A stretch of DNA of 64,000 bases from Puniceicoccales bacterium Verruco_01 (GTDB taxonomy: Bacteria > Verrucomicrobiota > Verrucomicrobiia > Opitutales > Oceanipulchritudinaceae). Numbering within the stretch: the stretch's first letter is position 1; every line of letters begins with the position of its first letter. This document shows, piece after piece, positions 1-10,477 of this stretch. Both the position numbers and the translations under genes were made by a program. The notes under the pieces were generated by a model that did no database searches, was not told where the DNA came from, and saw only the letters and a program-made list of their open reading frames with translations. Where the stretch lies: the NCBI GenBank assembly GCA_001604565.1, contig LVBV01000018.1:102458-166457 (forward strand), given 5' to 3'.

Positions 1-757
1 ACCCGCGCGGCGCCCAAGTGTGGAACGGAAAGAGCGAAACAAGGACGCCGAAGCCGATGAGGAGCAGGCCGTACACCCACTTCTGCGTGACGAGCGAGAG
101 CGGATTGGCCGCAAGATAGTCGCGCAGAGTAATGAAGTCGAACGTGGCGATTCCCGAACCCACGTAGAGCGCGACCAGTCCCGCCAAGACCAGCATCGCG
201 CCGAGAGTCAGGTAAATCGTCATTTCGATCGCCGCGACCCTGCGCGCAGTGCCGCCCCAGATGCCGATCATGATGAAGGTCGGGATGAGGGCCAGTTCGT
301 GAAAGAAGTAGAAGAAGAAGATGTCGATCGAGGCAAAGAGCCCGAGGACGCCGCCCGCCATCGTGAGCAGGAGGGCCAAGTAAAGCTGCTGGCGGTCCTG
401 ATTGCCCGCGATCGCGTAGATGCCCGCCGCGAAGGAGACGATTGCCGCCATCGCGAAGAGCGGCAGCGCAATGCCGTTCAGGCCCAGTTTGAGCGAGATG
501 CCCGCCGCGGGAAGGCCGAGGCTGGCGTCGCTATAAAAGGCATAGCCGGAAATTTTCACCGCGTCCGCGAACTGCGTGCAGAGATACAGCGCCAGAACCA
601 GAGGCACGGTGAAACCGATGGCGGCCATCACCTTGGCGACCATCTTCGGCACAGAGCCGAGGTAGAGCAGCGCCGCGCAGATGAGAGGCACGGCCACCGA
701 GGCGAAGAGCACGGCGCTCCCGACGTGGGTGAACGGGCAGGTGCAGGAAGTGTCCAT
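1..757 (-). CDS. nuoM: NADH-quinone oxidoreductase subunit M, 5' part only (runs off the left edge)
   Basis: Own translation of the minus strand from ATG at 757: MDTSCTCPFTHVGSAVLFASVAVPLICAALLYLGSVPKMVAK..., membrane protein; position directly downstream of nuoL. Confidence 0.8.
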   Translation of the reverse strand, partial: MDTSCTCPFTHVGSAVLFASVAVPLICAALLYLGSVPKMVAKVMAAIGFTVPLVLALYLCTQFADAVKISGYAFYSDASLGLPAAGISLKLGLNGIALPLFAMAAIVSFAAGIYAIAGNQDRQQLYLALLLTMAGGVLGLFASIDIFFFYFFHELALIPTFIMIGIWGGTARRVAAIEMTIYLTLGAMLVLAGLVALYVGSGIATFDFITLRDYLAANPLSLVTQKWVYGLLLIGFGVLVSLFPFHTWAPRG

Positions 758-760
758 GGC

Positions 761-2614
761 TTAAAGGATTCCGGAGGTGGTGAGCCAGAATGCGAGCACT
801 CCGGCGGCAAACCAGTAGAAGTAGGTGTTGAGGCTCCCGGTGTGGGCGCGGCGCGCGGCGAGTCCGATCAGGCCCGCGACTCCGCCGCTTCCGCGGACGA
901 GAACGCCCTGAATGACGACCAGTTCCAAGATGGCGACAAGGTTCGCCACCCTTTGCTGAACGGCGCGCACGTACCAGTCGTAGAGATTGTCGAACCACAG
1001 CTTTTCGCGCAGGACGCCATAGACGCCGGGCGCGGCTTTCTCAAAGGTGTCGGTGTTCTTTCCCGGGCGGTAGTAAATGAAGAAGGCCGCGAGGAGACCG
1101 CCGAGGGACAGGATCGCGGAGATGAGGAGCATCGAGGCGTGCTCCGCGTGGGTCGGTTCGGCGATGTTGGCCTCAAGGTAGCTCGCGAGCGCATGCGGAT
1201 ACAGGCCCGTGTAACCGGCCAGCACCGCGCCGATCGCGAGGATCACGAGGGCGAAGAGCATGTCCGGACGGCTCTCGTGCGCGGCCTCCACAGCGTGGCT
1301 GCGGGCCTTGCCGAGGAAGGCGACAAAAATGATCCGGCCCATGTACGTCGCAGTGAGGAAGCTCGTCACGACAAGGAGCCAGAAGGCCGCGGGATTGGCG
1401 TGCTTGGCTAGGAGCAGAATCGCGTCCTTGGAGAAGAAGCCGGAAAGATAAGGAACGCCCGCGATGGCAAGGGTGGCCAGAAGGAAGGTGACAAAGGTGA
1501 CCGGCATCTTCTTCCAGAGGCCGCCCATCTTGTAGATATCCTGCTCGTGGTGGCAGGCGTGGATCACCGAGCCCGCGCCGAGGAAGAGGAGGGCCTTGAA
1601 GAAGGCGTGTGTCGTCAAATGGAACTGCGAGGTCGCCGCGCCCTCAGAGCCGCCCGCCAGCGCGAAGGCCACGACCATGAAGCCGAGCTGCGAGAGCGTG
1701 GAATACGCCAGAATCTTCTTGATGTCCGTCTGGCCGAAGGCGAACAGGGCCGAGAGGAAGGCCGTCGCAAGCCCCACGGCGAGGATCACCGAGAGAGCCT
1801 GCGGATTGAAGATGAAGGCCACGCGGCCAAGAAGGTACACGCCCGCGGCCACCATCGTGGCGGCATGGATGAGGGCGGAGACCGGCGTCGGGCCCGCCAT
1901 CGCGTCCGGCAGCCACACATGCAGAGGCATCTGCGCGCTCTTGCCCATGACGCCGCAGAAAAGAAGCAGGCCGATGAAGGTCAGCGTGCAGGCGGCGACC
2001 GGCGAGGCGGAGAGAGCCTGCGGGAGCTCCGCGAGGGAAACGGTCCCGAACTGCCAGAAGCACCAGATAATGCCAAGGAGGAAGCCGAAGTCACCCACCC
2101 TGTTCACGATAAAGGCCTTCTTGGCCGCCGCGCTCGCCACATCCGTCAGGTAGTGGCCGATCAGCATGTAGCTGGAAAAGCCGACGAGCTCCCAGAAGAT
2201 AAAGAGCATGAAAAGGTTCTCGGAGAGAACGATGCCCGTCATCGAGAACATGAAGATGGAAAGACCGCCGAAGAAGCGCCCGCGCGCCTTGTCGTCGTCG
2301 GAATACCCCACTGCGAAGACGTGGATGAGGAAACCCACGATCGTCACGACGCCAAGGAGCAACGCCGACATCTGGTTGAAATAGAACCCGAGGTCGATCT
2401 GTAGCTCGCCGAGCGTCAGCCACGTGGCGGTGTCGCGGAAGGTGGAGCCGTCCCAGCCGCCTCCCACGAGGAGAAACAGGGTGAGCGCGGCCTGAAGACC
2501 GGCGCTCGCCACGGAGATCGCTGCGGAGAGGCGACCGCGCCTGCGCCCGAAAAGGGCGATGAGCGCCGCCGCACAGAGCGGGGAAAGAAGAATGGTCAGG
2601 AGTGTCCGCGTCAT
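761..2614 (-). CDS. nuoL: NADH-quinone oxidoreductase subunit L
   Basis: 617 aa; LFIFWELVGFSSYMLIGHY, KSAQMPLHVWLPDAMAGPTPVSALIHAATMVAAGVYLL signature. Confidence 0.96.
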   Translation of the reverse strand: MTRTLLTILLSPLCAAALIALFGRRRGRLSAAISVASAGLQAALTLFLLVGGGWDGSTFRDTATWLTLGELQIDLGFYFNQMSALLLGVVTIVGFLIHVFAVGYSDDDKARGRFFGGLSIFMFSMTGIVLSENLFMLFIFWELVGFSSYMLIGHYLTDVASAAAKKAFIVNRVGDFGFLLGIIWCFWQFGTVSLAELPQALSASPVAACTLTFIGLLLFCGVMGKSAQMPLHVWLPDAMAGPTPVSALIHAATMVAAGVYLLGRVAFIFNPQALSVILAVGLATAFLSALFAFGQTDIKKILAYSTLSQLGFMVVAFALAGGSEGAATSQFHLTTHAFFKALLFLGAGSVIHACHHEQDIYKMGGLWKKMPVTFVTFLLATLAIAGVPYLSGFFSKDAILLLAKHANPAAFWLLVVTSFLTATYMGRIIFVAFLGKARSHAVEAAHESRPDMLFALVILAIGAVLAGYTGLYPHALASYLEANIAEPTHAEHASMLLISAILSLGGLLAAFFIYYRPGKNTDTFEKAAPGVYGVLREKLWFDNLYDWYVRAVQQRVANLVAILELVVIQGVLVRGSGGVAGLIGLAARRAHTGSLNTYFYWFAAGVLAFWLTTSGIL

Positions 2615-2621
2615 GGTGATA

Positions 2622-2945
2622 CTACTTCTTAAGCGCGGTTAAATCGTCGGTCATCACGGTCGAACGGCGGCGGTAGAGCGCCACAACGATCGCCAGACCC
2701 ACGGCCACTTCAGCCGCAGCCACGGTGATGACAAAGAACACAAAGGCGTTGCCGTCCATCAGCGGATGTTCCGGTGTGGCGTTGAAGCGGGCGAAGGCGA
2801 CGAGCGCGATGTTCGCCGCGTTCAGCATCAGCTCAAGGCACATGAGGACGATGATGAGATTGCGGCGGACGAGCACCCCGGCGAAACCGGTGGCGAAGAG
2901 CAGGGCCGCGACAATCAAATAGTGGTTCAGGGCAATGGCGTGCAT
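2622..2945 (-). CDS. nuoK: NADH-quinone oxidoreductase subunit K
   Basis: 107 aa; [27 protein letters not shown] motif. Confidence 0.95.
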   Translation of the reverse strand: MHAIALNHYLIVAALLFATGFAGVLVRRNLIIVLMCLELMLNAANIALVAFARFNATPEHPLMDGNAFVFFVITVAAAEVAVGLAIVVALYRRRSTVMTDDLTALKK

Positions 2946-2957
2946 GCGGCAAATCGG

Positions 2958-3476
2958 TTATTCCGCCTCCGTGGTTGTGTCGCCGGAGTCGGGACGCTTC
3001 GAGATAAAGATCACGCCGACCATCGCTGCGAGCAGGAGAAAGCCCGTGATCTCGAAGGCGAGCTGGTACTTGGTAAAGAGAATCATGCCGAAGTTCGCGG
3101 CGCTGGAGGCGGGGGAAACAGGCAGTGCGTCCGTCCCTACCCCGGTCTTCGCGATCGCGGCAATGCCGAAGAGGCTGAGTAGGACAAAGACGCCCGAGGC
3201 AAGCGCCATGTTGCGGAAGTCGCGTTTGGCGAGCTTCGGGCTCCCCGCGCCCACTAGCATCGCGATGAAGAGGAAAAGGACGATCACCGCGCCGACATAG
3301 ACGACCACCTGCAACACAGCCAGCAGGTACGCCTGAAGCAGCGCGAAGAGCGCCGCCGTGCCGATGAAGGAAAGGATCATCAGCATCGCGCTGTTCACGC
3401 TCTTGCGGGAGAAGACGAGCGCCACTGCGGGCAGGATCGTCAGCGCCGCGAAAATGTAGAAGAGAATGTCTTGCAT
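2958..3476 (-). CDS. nuoJ: NADH-quinone oxidoreductase subunit J
   Basis: 172 aa; VFSRKSVNSAMLMILSF, VVYVGAVIVLFLFIAMLVG motif. Confidence 0.93.
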   Translation of the reverse strand: MQDILFYIFAALTILPAVALVFSRKSVNSAMLMILSFIGTAALFALLQAYLLAVLQVVVYVGAVIVLFLFIAMLVGAGSPKLAKRDFRNMALASGVFVLLSLFGIAAIAKTGVGTDALPVSPASSAANFGMILFTKYQLAFEITGFLLLAAMVGVIFISKRPDSGDTTTEAE

Positions 3477-3512
3477 CGCATTCGGCTCCGGGGAGCGGTT
3501 AACGGGAAAGGG

Positions 3513-4058
3513 TTAGTGGTGTCCTCCGGCGGCCTTGTCCGCAGCGGCCTTCTTTTTGTCCCACTTCATGATCTTGTCCGGGAGGGTACCGCCAAGTTCG
3601 TAGAGCTTGTCCTTGTGGAGGACCACTTCCTCGCGGGTTGCGGCGTTGAGGCTGTACACATTCTGCAGGACGATGGCCCTCTCCGGGCAGGCTTCCTCGC
3701 ACAGGCCGCAGTAAATGCAGCGCAGCATGTTGAGCTCAAAATCCTTCGGCGCCTTCTCCACATGGGCCGTGGCCGAATCGGCGGGAATTTCGCCAGGAGT
3801 GATGCGGATGGCCTTCGGCGGGCAGACGAACTCGCAGAGCTGGCAGGAAACGCATTTCTCGCGTCCGTTCGGATCCTTGACGAGGGTCGGAACACCGCGG
3901 TAGCCGCGCGGAATCGGCGGCTTCTGCTCGGGGTATTCGAGCGTCACCCTGCGGCCAAACATCTTGCGGAACGTGACCCACAGGCCCGCCGCGATCTGCG
4001 GCAGGTAGGTGCGCTCGGCAAGTGTGAGCGGCTTTCTTTCGAGGATTTTCGTGGCCAT
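3513..4058 (-). CDS. nuoI: NADH-quinone oxidoreductase subunit I (2x 4Fe-4S); start may be 4097
   Basis: CVSCQLCEFVCPPKAI and CIYCGLCEEACPERAI ferredoxin motifs. Confidence 0.94.
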   Translation of the reverse strand: MATKILERKPLTLAERTYLPQIAAGLWVTFRKMFGRRVTLEYPEQKPPIPRGYRGVPTLVKDPNGREKCVSCQLCEFVCPPKAIRITPGEIPADSATAHVEKAPKDFELNMLRCIYCGLCEEACPERAIVLQNVYSLNAATREEVVLHKDKLYELGGTLPDKIMKWDKKKAAADKAAGGHH

Positions 4059-4072
4059 CGGTTTGAAAAGGT

Positions 4073-4897
4073 TTAGTGGTTCCCGGCCAAGTTGCAATCA
4101 TTGCCGTTTTTGGGCGCCGAATCCGTCGCCGCGCCCGCGGCAAGAGCGGCCTTGAGGCGCTCGTTCTCCGCGCGCAGGGCCTCGGCTTCGGAAGAGGCGG
4201 GGGAATTGTCGATGTGCAGGAGCGAGAGGACCGACGCGGTGATCGCGCCGAACATGCCGACGCCGAAGATCATCGTCATGACACCGATGCAGCGCCCGAT
4301 GCTCGTCACCGGATAATAATCGCCGTAGCCAACGGTGGAGATCGTCTCAAAGACCCACCAGATGGCGCTCCCCGCCGTCTTGATGTTGGCCTCCGGATTG
4401 CCGCTCTCGGCGAAGAGGATCGCGGGGGCGCAGATCATCATGATCGTGTAGAAGAGGAAGAACGCCAGGACGGGCGCGCTCACCTTCTTGCCCGCGAAGA
4501 CGTGGCCATGCAGCATCCGCACGCCCTCCACGGCCCGCAGAAGCTGCAGCACGCGGAAGAGCCGGATGCTCCGCCCCCAGCGCAGGAACGGGAAAAGCGG
4601 AATGCTGGCGAGCAGGTCGATCCAGCCCCACTTCCAGAAGCGCAGCTTGTCCGGCGCCTTGCGGAAGCGCACCACAAGATCGAAAAGGAAGAGTCCGCAG
4701 AGGGCAAGGTCCGCAATGGAAAAGAGCCTCTCCTCCTCCGGTGAAAGCTTCACGAAGATGCCGACAAGAAGCAGCACGATTGAGTACAGCGCCACGAACC
4801 CGACATACACGTCGAGCGGACCGATGCGACCGGCCTCTGCACTGCGAGAATCCCCCCCCATATGCACCCCTCGTTGAGACGGACTAGCCCTCGACAA
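4073..4897 (-). CDS. Voltage-gated-like K+ channel (ion_trans family), embedded in nuo operon
   Basis: Selectivity filter TISTVGYGDYYP, six-TM-like hydrophobic pattern, C-terminal coiled coil SSEAEALRAENERLKAAL. Confidence 0.88.
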   Translation of the reverse strand: MSRASPSQRGVHMGGDSRSAEAGRIGPLDVYVGFVALYSIVLLLVGIFVKLSPEEERLFSIADLALCGLFLFDLVVRFRKAPDKLRFWKWGWIDLLASIPLFPFLRWGRSIRLFRVLQLLRAVEGVRMLHGHVFAGKKVSAPVLAFFLFYTIMMICAPAILFAESGNPEANIKTAGSAIWWVFETISTVGYGDYYPVTSIGRCIGVMTMIFGVGMFGAITASVLSLLHIDNSPASSEAEALRAENERLKAALAAGAATDSAPKNGNDCNLAGNH

Positions 4898-5990
4898 GGG
4901 CCAGAATCACGGCATACACCGCGAGGTTCACCACCGCCAGCGGCAGCAGAATCTTCCAACCGAGATCCATCACCTGATCGTAGCGGAAGCGCGGGAGCGT
5001 CCAACGCACCAGCATGATGAAGCTCATGAGGATCACGGTCTTCACAAAGACCACGCCCACCGAGACCACCGCCCCGAGGAGCCCGACCGGCATCGCGTCC
5101 ATCGAAACGAACGGAATGCTCCAGCCGCCGAGGAAGATCACGCTGAAAAGGATCGCCGCGAGGGTCATGTGGGCGTATTCGCCGACGAAGAAGAGGCCGA
5201 ACTTGAAGGCACCGTATTCGGTGTGGAAGCCTCCGACAAGGTCCGTCTCGCTCTCAGCCATGTCGAAGGGAAGGCGGTTACTCTCCGCAAAGAGCGCGAC
5301 AAGGTAAAGGAGTGCCGAGACCGGCATGATGCAAATGAACCACTTGGGCAGGCCGAAAACTCCGCCGCCGACCACGCCGCCCTGCTCGCGAACGATGGAG
5401 AAGAGGTCGAGGGTGCCGCCCGTCCACATGAAGACCGGCAGGAGCGCGAGCCCGATCGTCAGCTCGTAGCTGATGAGCTGGGCACTCGCGCGAATGCTGC
5501 TGAAGTACGGGTATTTGGAGTTCGAGGCCCAGCCCGCCATGATGATGCCGAAGACCGAGATCCCGGAAACGGCCATCACAAAGAGCATGCCGACATCGAA
5601 ATTGGTGATGGCCAGCGGCACCGCCACGCCGTCACTCCCCACGTACTGGCCGAAGGGCACCGCCGAGAGCGCCGCCATCGCGGGCACGAAGGCCACGACC
5701 GGCGCCACGAGGAAATACAGCTTGTTGACGTGCGCGGGCGTCGGCTCCTCCTTGAAGAAGAACTTCGCACCGTCCGCCCAGAGCTGGAAAAAGCCCATGC
5801 GCCGCAACCACCAGCCGACGACCGGGATCGACCCGAGGATCGGGACGGTCGTGCGGTTCGGACCGGGGCGTTCCTGCACCCAGCTGGCAATCTTGCGCTC
5901 GCCGACAACGGCGTAACCGGCGACAGCCATCACAAGGGCCACCACGACGACGGCCTTCACAAGAACGATGAGTAAATACATCCAGTCCAT
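4884..5990 (-). CDS. nuoH: NADH-quinone oxidoreductase subunit H
   Basis: 368 aa; GERKIASWVQERPGPNR, AESNRLPFDMAESETDLVGGFHTEYGAFKF. Confidence 0.96.
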   Translation of the reverse strand: MDWMYLLIVLVKAVVVVALVMAVAGYAVVGERKIASWVQERPGPNRTTVPILGSIPVVGWWLRRMGFFQLWADGAKFFFKEEPTPAHVNKLYFLVAPVVAFVPAMAALSAVPFGQYVGSDGVAVPLAITNFDVGMLFVMAVSGISVFGIIMAGWASNSKYPYFSSIRASAQLISYELTIGLALLPVFMWTGGTLDLFSIVREQGGVVGGGVFGLPKWFICIMPVSALLYLVALFAESNRLPFDMAESETDLVGGFHTEYGAFKFGLFFVGEYAHMTLAAILFSVIFLGGWSIPFVSMDAMPVGLLGAVVSVGVVFVKTVILMSFIMLVRWTLPRFRYDQVMDLGWKILLPLAVVNLAVYAVILALVEG

Positions 5991-6014
5991 GATTTTGCCT
6001 GATGGAGGAAAGGG

Positions 6015-7709
6015 TTAGGCGTTGGCCGGGGCGTAGTGGAGGGTCTTGCCCTCGCGGAATTTCTCATTCGCGAAGGCGGAGCCGTCGATCACGACGCCCT
6101 CCGCCGGAATCTTCGCGTAGGATTGGTCCTTGAGAGGGGCGACCTCGGCGGAAAGGGCCGCCCAGACCGCCGCGAGACCGCCCCCGCGCGTCGCCGGAGA
6201 GCCCATCGCCGCGAGAAGCGCCGCAAAAAAGTCCGCATCGGCAAGAACCCCCGCGGGGCCGGGAACGGCCTTGGCAAACTTCTGAAGGCGCCACTGCTGG
6301 TTCACGAAGGAGCCCTCGCGCTCGAAGACGGTGAGAAGGGGGATCTCGATCGCGGCGTACTGGCTTGTCTGATAGAAATGGGTGCCGAGGCTCACGTACT
6401 TGATCTTCTTCAGGTCCTCGATGCCGAGGCCCGCGCTCGTGACGGACTCGTTGACCGAGAGGACCGTGTCCACCTCGCCCGCGTCCACGGCGGCCTTGAG
6501 GGAGGACATATCCGTCTGCGCGAGGCCCTTGATCAGGCCCGTGACGAGAGCGCCGCGCAGGTTCGGTGTGCGGTCCGCCGAGATGAGCAGGCCGTCACCC
6601 TCCGCATAGTGCGGGGCCACATACACGAGCTTCTTCGCCGCCGGAATCGCCTGGGCGAGCTTCTTTAACAGCCACTGCTCCTCGACGCTGGAAAACGCGC
6701 TGGCAATGAGGGCCACGCCCTTCGAGGCCTTGAGGAGCGCCGCAAGTGCCTTGAGGGCTTCGTCGCTCTTCACGGGACGGCCCTCGATCGCGTAGGCGCT
6801 CGTGCGGTTCTCCGCCGCCACGGCCTTGTACAGGTCGCGCGCGGTGTCGCTCATCCAAGAGTCGTTCACCGCCTCGTTGCGGCGCGGTGTGATGCGGTAG
6901 ATCGTGCCCTCGCGGCTCCAGATCGTGGTGTTCACGCCGACGCTGGATTCCGTGCTGATGGACGGGGTCTCCTTGAGGAACCACGTGCGCATCTTGAAGC
7001 GGAAGTCCACGCTCGTGAGCGCGCCCACCGGGCAGATGTCCACCACGTTGACGGAGTAATTGTTGGAAAGGGTTTTTCCCGGGAAGCAGTCGATGGAGGA
7101 GTGGCTGCCGCGCTCGGTGAAGCCGAGAACCTCGTCTTTGGCGATTTCCTTGCAGAAGCGCACGCAACGTCCGCAGAGGATGCAGCGCTCGTTGTCGAGG
7201 ATGACGCGCGGCCCGATCATCTTGCGCTTGGGCTTGACGTTCTTCTCCTCCACATAGCGGCTGTAACCGCGACCGTACTGGTGGGCGTATTCCTGCAGAT
7301 GGCATTCACCCGCCTGATCGCAGATCGGGCAGTCCAACGGGTGGTTCACAAGGAGGAATTCCTCCACACCCTCGCGGCAGTCCTTGACAAGCTTGGTCGT
7401 CGTGCGGATGTGCAGGCCCGGCGTGGCGTTGGTCGCGCAGGCGATCACGGGCTTGGGCATCCACTGGATGACCTGCTTGCCGTCGGGGCCCATCACGGGG
7501 GCCTTCGTCACGCGGTCGAAGGCGGGCGTGCCCATCTCCACAAGGCACATGCGGCAGTTGCCCGCCACGGAGAGGTGCCGGTGGTAGCAATAGTGCGGGA
7601 TTTGAACGCCGGCCTTGCGGGCGGCTTCAATCATGTTCGTCCCCGGCAGCACCTTTACTTCGATGCCGTCGATGAACACGCTGATGAGCTTGTCTGCGTT
7701 CTCTGCCAT
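6015..7709 (-). CDS. nuoG: NADH-quinone oxidoreductase subunit G / 2Fe-2S and 4Fe-4S binding
   Basis: CYHRHLSVAGNCRMCLVEMG, CPICDQAGECHLQEYAHQYG, CILCGRCVRFC. Confidence 0.94.
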   Translation of the reverse strand: MAENADKLISVFIDGIEVKVLPGTNMIEAARKAGVQIPHYCYHRHLSVAGNCRMCLVEMGTPAFDRVTKAPVMGPDGKQVIQWMPKPVIACATNATPGLHIRTTTKLVKDCREGVEEFLLVNHPLDCPICDQAGECHLQEYAHQYGRGYSRYVEEKNVKPKRKMIGPRVILDNERCILCGRCVRFCKEIAKDEVLGFTERGSHSSIDCFPGKTLSNNYSVNVVDICPVGALTSVDFRFKMRTWFLKETPSISTESSVGVNTTIWSREGTIYRITPRRNEAVNDSWMSDTARDLYKAVAAENRTSAYAIEGRPVKSDEALKALAALLKASKGVALIASAFSSVEEQWLLKKLAQAIPAAKKLVYVAPHYAEGDGLLISADRTPNLRGALVTGLIKGLAQTDMSSLKAAVDAGEVDTVLSVNESVTSAGLGIEDLKKIKYVSLGTHFYQTSQYAAIEIPLLTVFEREGSFVNQQWRLQKFAKAVPGPAGVLADADFFAALLAAMGSPATRGGGLAAVWAALSAEVAPLKDQSYAKIPAEGVVIDGSAFANEKFREGKTLHYAPANA

Positions 7710-7865
7710 GATGCGAAAGTGAAAGTCCTGATGTAAATCAGCCTGCTAGAAAAGAGCAAGTGCCCCCTCCGACGCAAACCCAAATCGGAGTTTTGCAGGT
7801 TCCGGCGCCTCGAACACGCGAGCGAATTTCTTTACCGTCGCCGGAAGGAGGCATAAAACGAATGC

Positions 7866-8825
7866 ATGGCGACGCAAACCATTCTGGTCACCGGAGCGGC
7901 GGGAAACCTCGGCAGCCACCTCGTCCGGCATCTGGCGGAACGGACCGGGCATTCCGTGCGTGCCATGATCCACCGGAAGGAGCTGGATGCGGAAACGGCC
8001 TCGCTCCCGAATGTGAGAAGCGTCCGCTGCGACCTCGCAAAACCGGAGACTCTCGACGCCGCCTGCGATGGCGCGGACTGCATCGTCCACTTCGCCGGGC
8101 TCCTCTTCGCGCCGAGACCCGAAAAATTCCTGCCGGAAACCAACGTCACCTACGTGAAGAACCTCCTCGTCGCCGCGAAAAAGGCCGGGGTAAGCACGTT
8201 CATTCTCGTGAGCTTCCCGCACGTGGAGGGTGTCTCGACGCCGGACAATCCCGCGCGCGGAGGCATGGACGGCGCCCCGGATTCGACACACGCGCGGACA
8301 CGGCTGGAGGCGGAGAAGGAGGTGTTCGCCGCCGGAAGGGAAAGCGGCATGCGCTGCATCGCTCTGCGCGCGGGCATGATCTACGCGAAGGACATCCTGA
8401 TGATCGACGCAGCCCGGTGGCTCGCGCGGCGGCACCTCCTTGGCGTGTGGAGGAGCCCCACGTGGATTCACCTTCTCTCCCTGCCGGACTTCAACCGCTG
8501 CGTTCAGGCGGCGATCGAAAACGCTTCGGCATCCGGGGTGTACGGTCTCGGCGACGACCGTCCCCTCACCCTTCAGGAATTCCTCGATACGGCCTGTGCG
8601 CACTGGGACTGCTCCAGACCCTGGCGCGCGCCGGGCGGTCTCTTTCCGCTGGCGGGGGCGCTCGTCGAAGGCTGGGCTCTTCTCACTGGCTCGCGCGCTC
8701 CCCTCACCCGCGATTTCATACGGATCGGGATGGCTTCCTACTGTTCCGACACGGCGCGGATGAAGAGGGACCTCGTGCCCGCTCTCAAACACCCCACGCT
8801 CGAAACCGGCCTCCGACTTCTGTGA
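7866..8825 (+). CDS. NAD(P)-dependent epimerase/dehydratase (extended SDR)
   Basis: N-terminal TILVTGAAGNLGSHLVRHL Rossmann motif. Confidence 0.85.
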   Translation: MATQTILVTGAAGNLGSHLVRHLAERTGHSVRAMIHRKELDAETASLPNVRSVRCDLAKPETLDAACDGADCIVHFAGLLFAPRPEKFLPETNVTYVKNLLVAAKKAGVSTFILVSFPHVEGVSTPDNPARGGMDGAPDSTHARTRLEAEKEVFAAGRESGMRCIALRAGMIYAKDILMIDAARWLARRHLLGVWRSPTWIHLLSLPDFNRCVQAAIENASASGVYGLGDDRPLTLQEFLDTACAHWDCSRPWRAPGGLFPLAGALVEGWALLTGSRAPLTRDFIRIGMASYCSDTARMKRDLVPALKHPTLETGLRLL

Positions 8826-9001
8826 GCGGCGCCTGAATGCACAAATCCGGAGGATAGAACGGACGGGCGCGGTCGGATTCCACCGGTCGCAAGATGCGTC
8901 CGCTCGATTGCAGCAGTGCAATTTCTTCTTATCCCCGTGCCGCGTTTGGGAAAACTGGCCGGGTTTCTCTGTCATAAAAACGCCTTTTCAGCCTCAACCC
9001 A

Positions 9002-10420
9002 ATGAAAGCTCTCTCCTTTACCGGTCTTGCACTGGCTCTTTTCCTGCCTGCGGCACTCCTTAACGCCAACACCAAACCGGGGTATTTCCTCATGGGCACG
9101 GGCATCTGCACCCACGGGCAACTGGGCGTTCCCGGCACGGACAACGCCTATTTCCCGGTCGAGGTGGCGGAACACGTGACGGCCGTCGCCGCAGGCAACG
9201 CACACGCCGCCTTTCTGACAGAGAATGGCGACCTCTTCGTGATGGGCAGCAACACCTACGGTCAGCTCGGCGACGGCACGAGGATCGAGAGGACCACTCC
9301 GGAGCAGATGGCCGCCGGCGTGGCGACGGTCGCCACGGGCACTTTTCACACCCTCTATATCACCAACGCGGGCGATCTCTATTCCGTGGGACTCAACGAA
9401 AAGGGCCAGCTCGGCGTGGACCTCGGCAAGACGCCAGCGGACGATGTCATCGTCACGACGGACATGCCGCATTTCGTCGCAGCGGACGTGGCTGCGGTTT
9501 CCGGCGGGAACTCGCACACCCTGTATCTGACGACGACGGGCGACCTCTACTCGATGGGTAGCAATTCCTGCGGCCAGCTCGGCTACGGGACGCACGACTA
9601 CAACACGCATTACGCCCCCCAGAAAGTGTGCTCCGGCGTGAAAGCGATTTCCGCGGGCAGCATGCACAGCCTCTACGTGACGACGAGCGGTGACCTCTAT
9701 GCCATGGGCAGCAACACCTACGGTCAGCTCGGCGACGGCACGACGACCGATCGCGCAACCCCGGTCCTAGTCGCTTCGGACGTGGCCGAAATCGCCGCCG
9801 GTTACAATCACAGCCTCTTCATCAAGACGAACGGCGACCTCTACGCCATGGGCAGCAACCTCTCCGGCCAGCTCGGCGACGGCACGAAGGCCAACCGCTC
9901 CACGCCGGTCCGGATCGCCACCAACATCGCCGCCATTTCCGCCGACTACGACCAGAGCATGTATGTGACGACAAGCGGCGACCTCTACACCGCGGGCTTC
10001 AATTTCTACGGCCAGCTCGGCATCGGAAAGACTGCGGAATATAATGTGACGACTCCCGTGCTTGTCGCGGGAGGCGTGAACGCCGTCGCTGCAGGCAACG
10101 GCTTCAGCCTGTATCTGACAGGCGACTGCACGTCGGCCTACTGGCCGAGCGGGGAGCTCGGCGCCAAGTGGGACGCCACGATGGGCTGGATCGACGACAC
10201 CAATTTTCCCTGGGTCTGGAGCTACACCGGAAGCAACTGGTACTACCTCTACGACGCATTGAAGGCCGAGCCCGCGCGCAACGGCTACTGGATCGCCTAC
10301 TACACCCCCGACTTTTCCGACTACGGCTGGGGTTACGTGTGGCCGGGATACGGCTGGTACTGCTTTGCGAGCGACATGAGCTGGACCTGGCTCGGCGTAG
10401 GGGAAAAGCAGCCTGAATAA
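9002..10420 (+). CDS. Secreted RCC1-repeat protein with W/Y-rich C-terminal module
   Basis: Signal peptide; repeated GDLYAMGSNTYGQLGDGT units; C-term GWIDDTNFPWVWSYTGSNWYYLY. Confidence 0.88.
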   Translation: MKALSFTGLALALFLPAALLNANTKPGYFLMGTGICTHGQLGVPGTDNAYFPVEVAEHVTAVAAGNAHAAFLTENGDLFVMGSNTYGQLGDGTRIERTTPEQMAAGVATVATGTFHTLYITNAGDLYSVGLNEKGQLGVDLGKTPADDVIVTTDMPHFVAADVAAVSGGNSHTLYLTTTGDLYSMGSNSCGQLGYGTHDYNTHYAPQKVCSGVKAISAGSMHSLYVTTSGDLYAMGSNTYGQLGDGTTTDRATPVLVASDVAEIAAGYNHSLFIKTNGDLYAMGSNLSGQLGDGTKANRSTPVRIATNIAAISADYDQSMYVTTSGDLYTAGFNFYGQLGIGKTAEYNVTTPVLVAGGVNAVAAGNGFSLYLTGDCTSAYWPSGELGAKWDATMGWIDDTNFPWVWSYTGSNWYYLYDALKAEPARNGYWIAYYTPDFSDYGWGYVWPGYGWYCFASDMSWTWLGVGEKQPE

Positions 10421-10477
10421 GCGCGTCCGAAACGCAGCCGCACGGAAAAAGAACCCCTTCGAGGGAACAGGAACGGC

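Noticed and set aside
20-1411. 463-aa plus-strand ORF over nuoM/nuoL (also similar ORFs at 1547-2404, 5169-5975, 7101-7736)
   Set aside because: Antisense to nuo genes; R/E/H-rich shadow translations.
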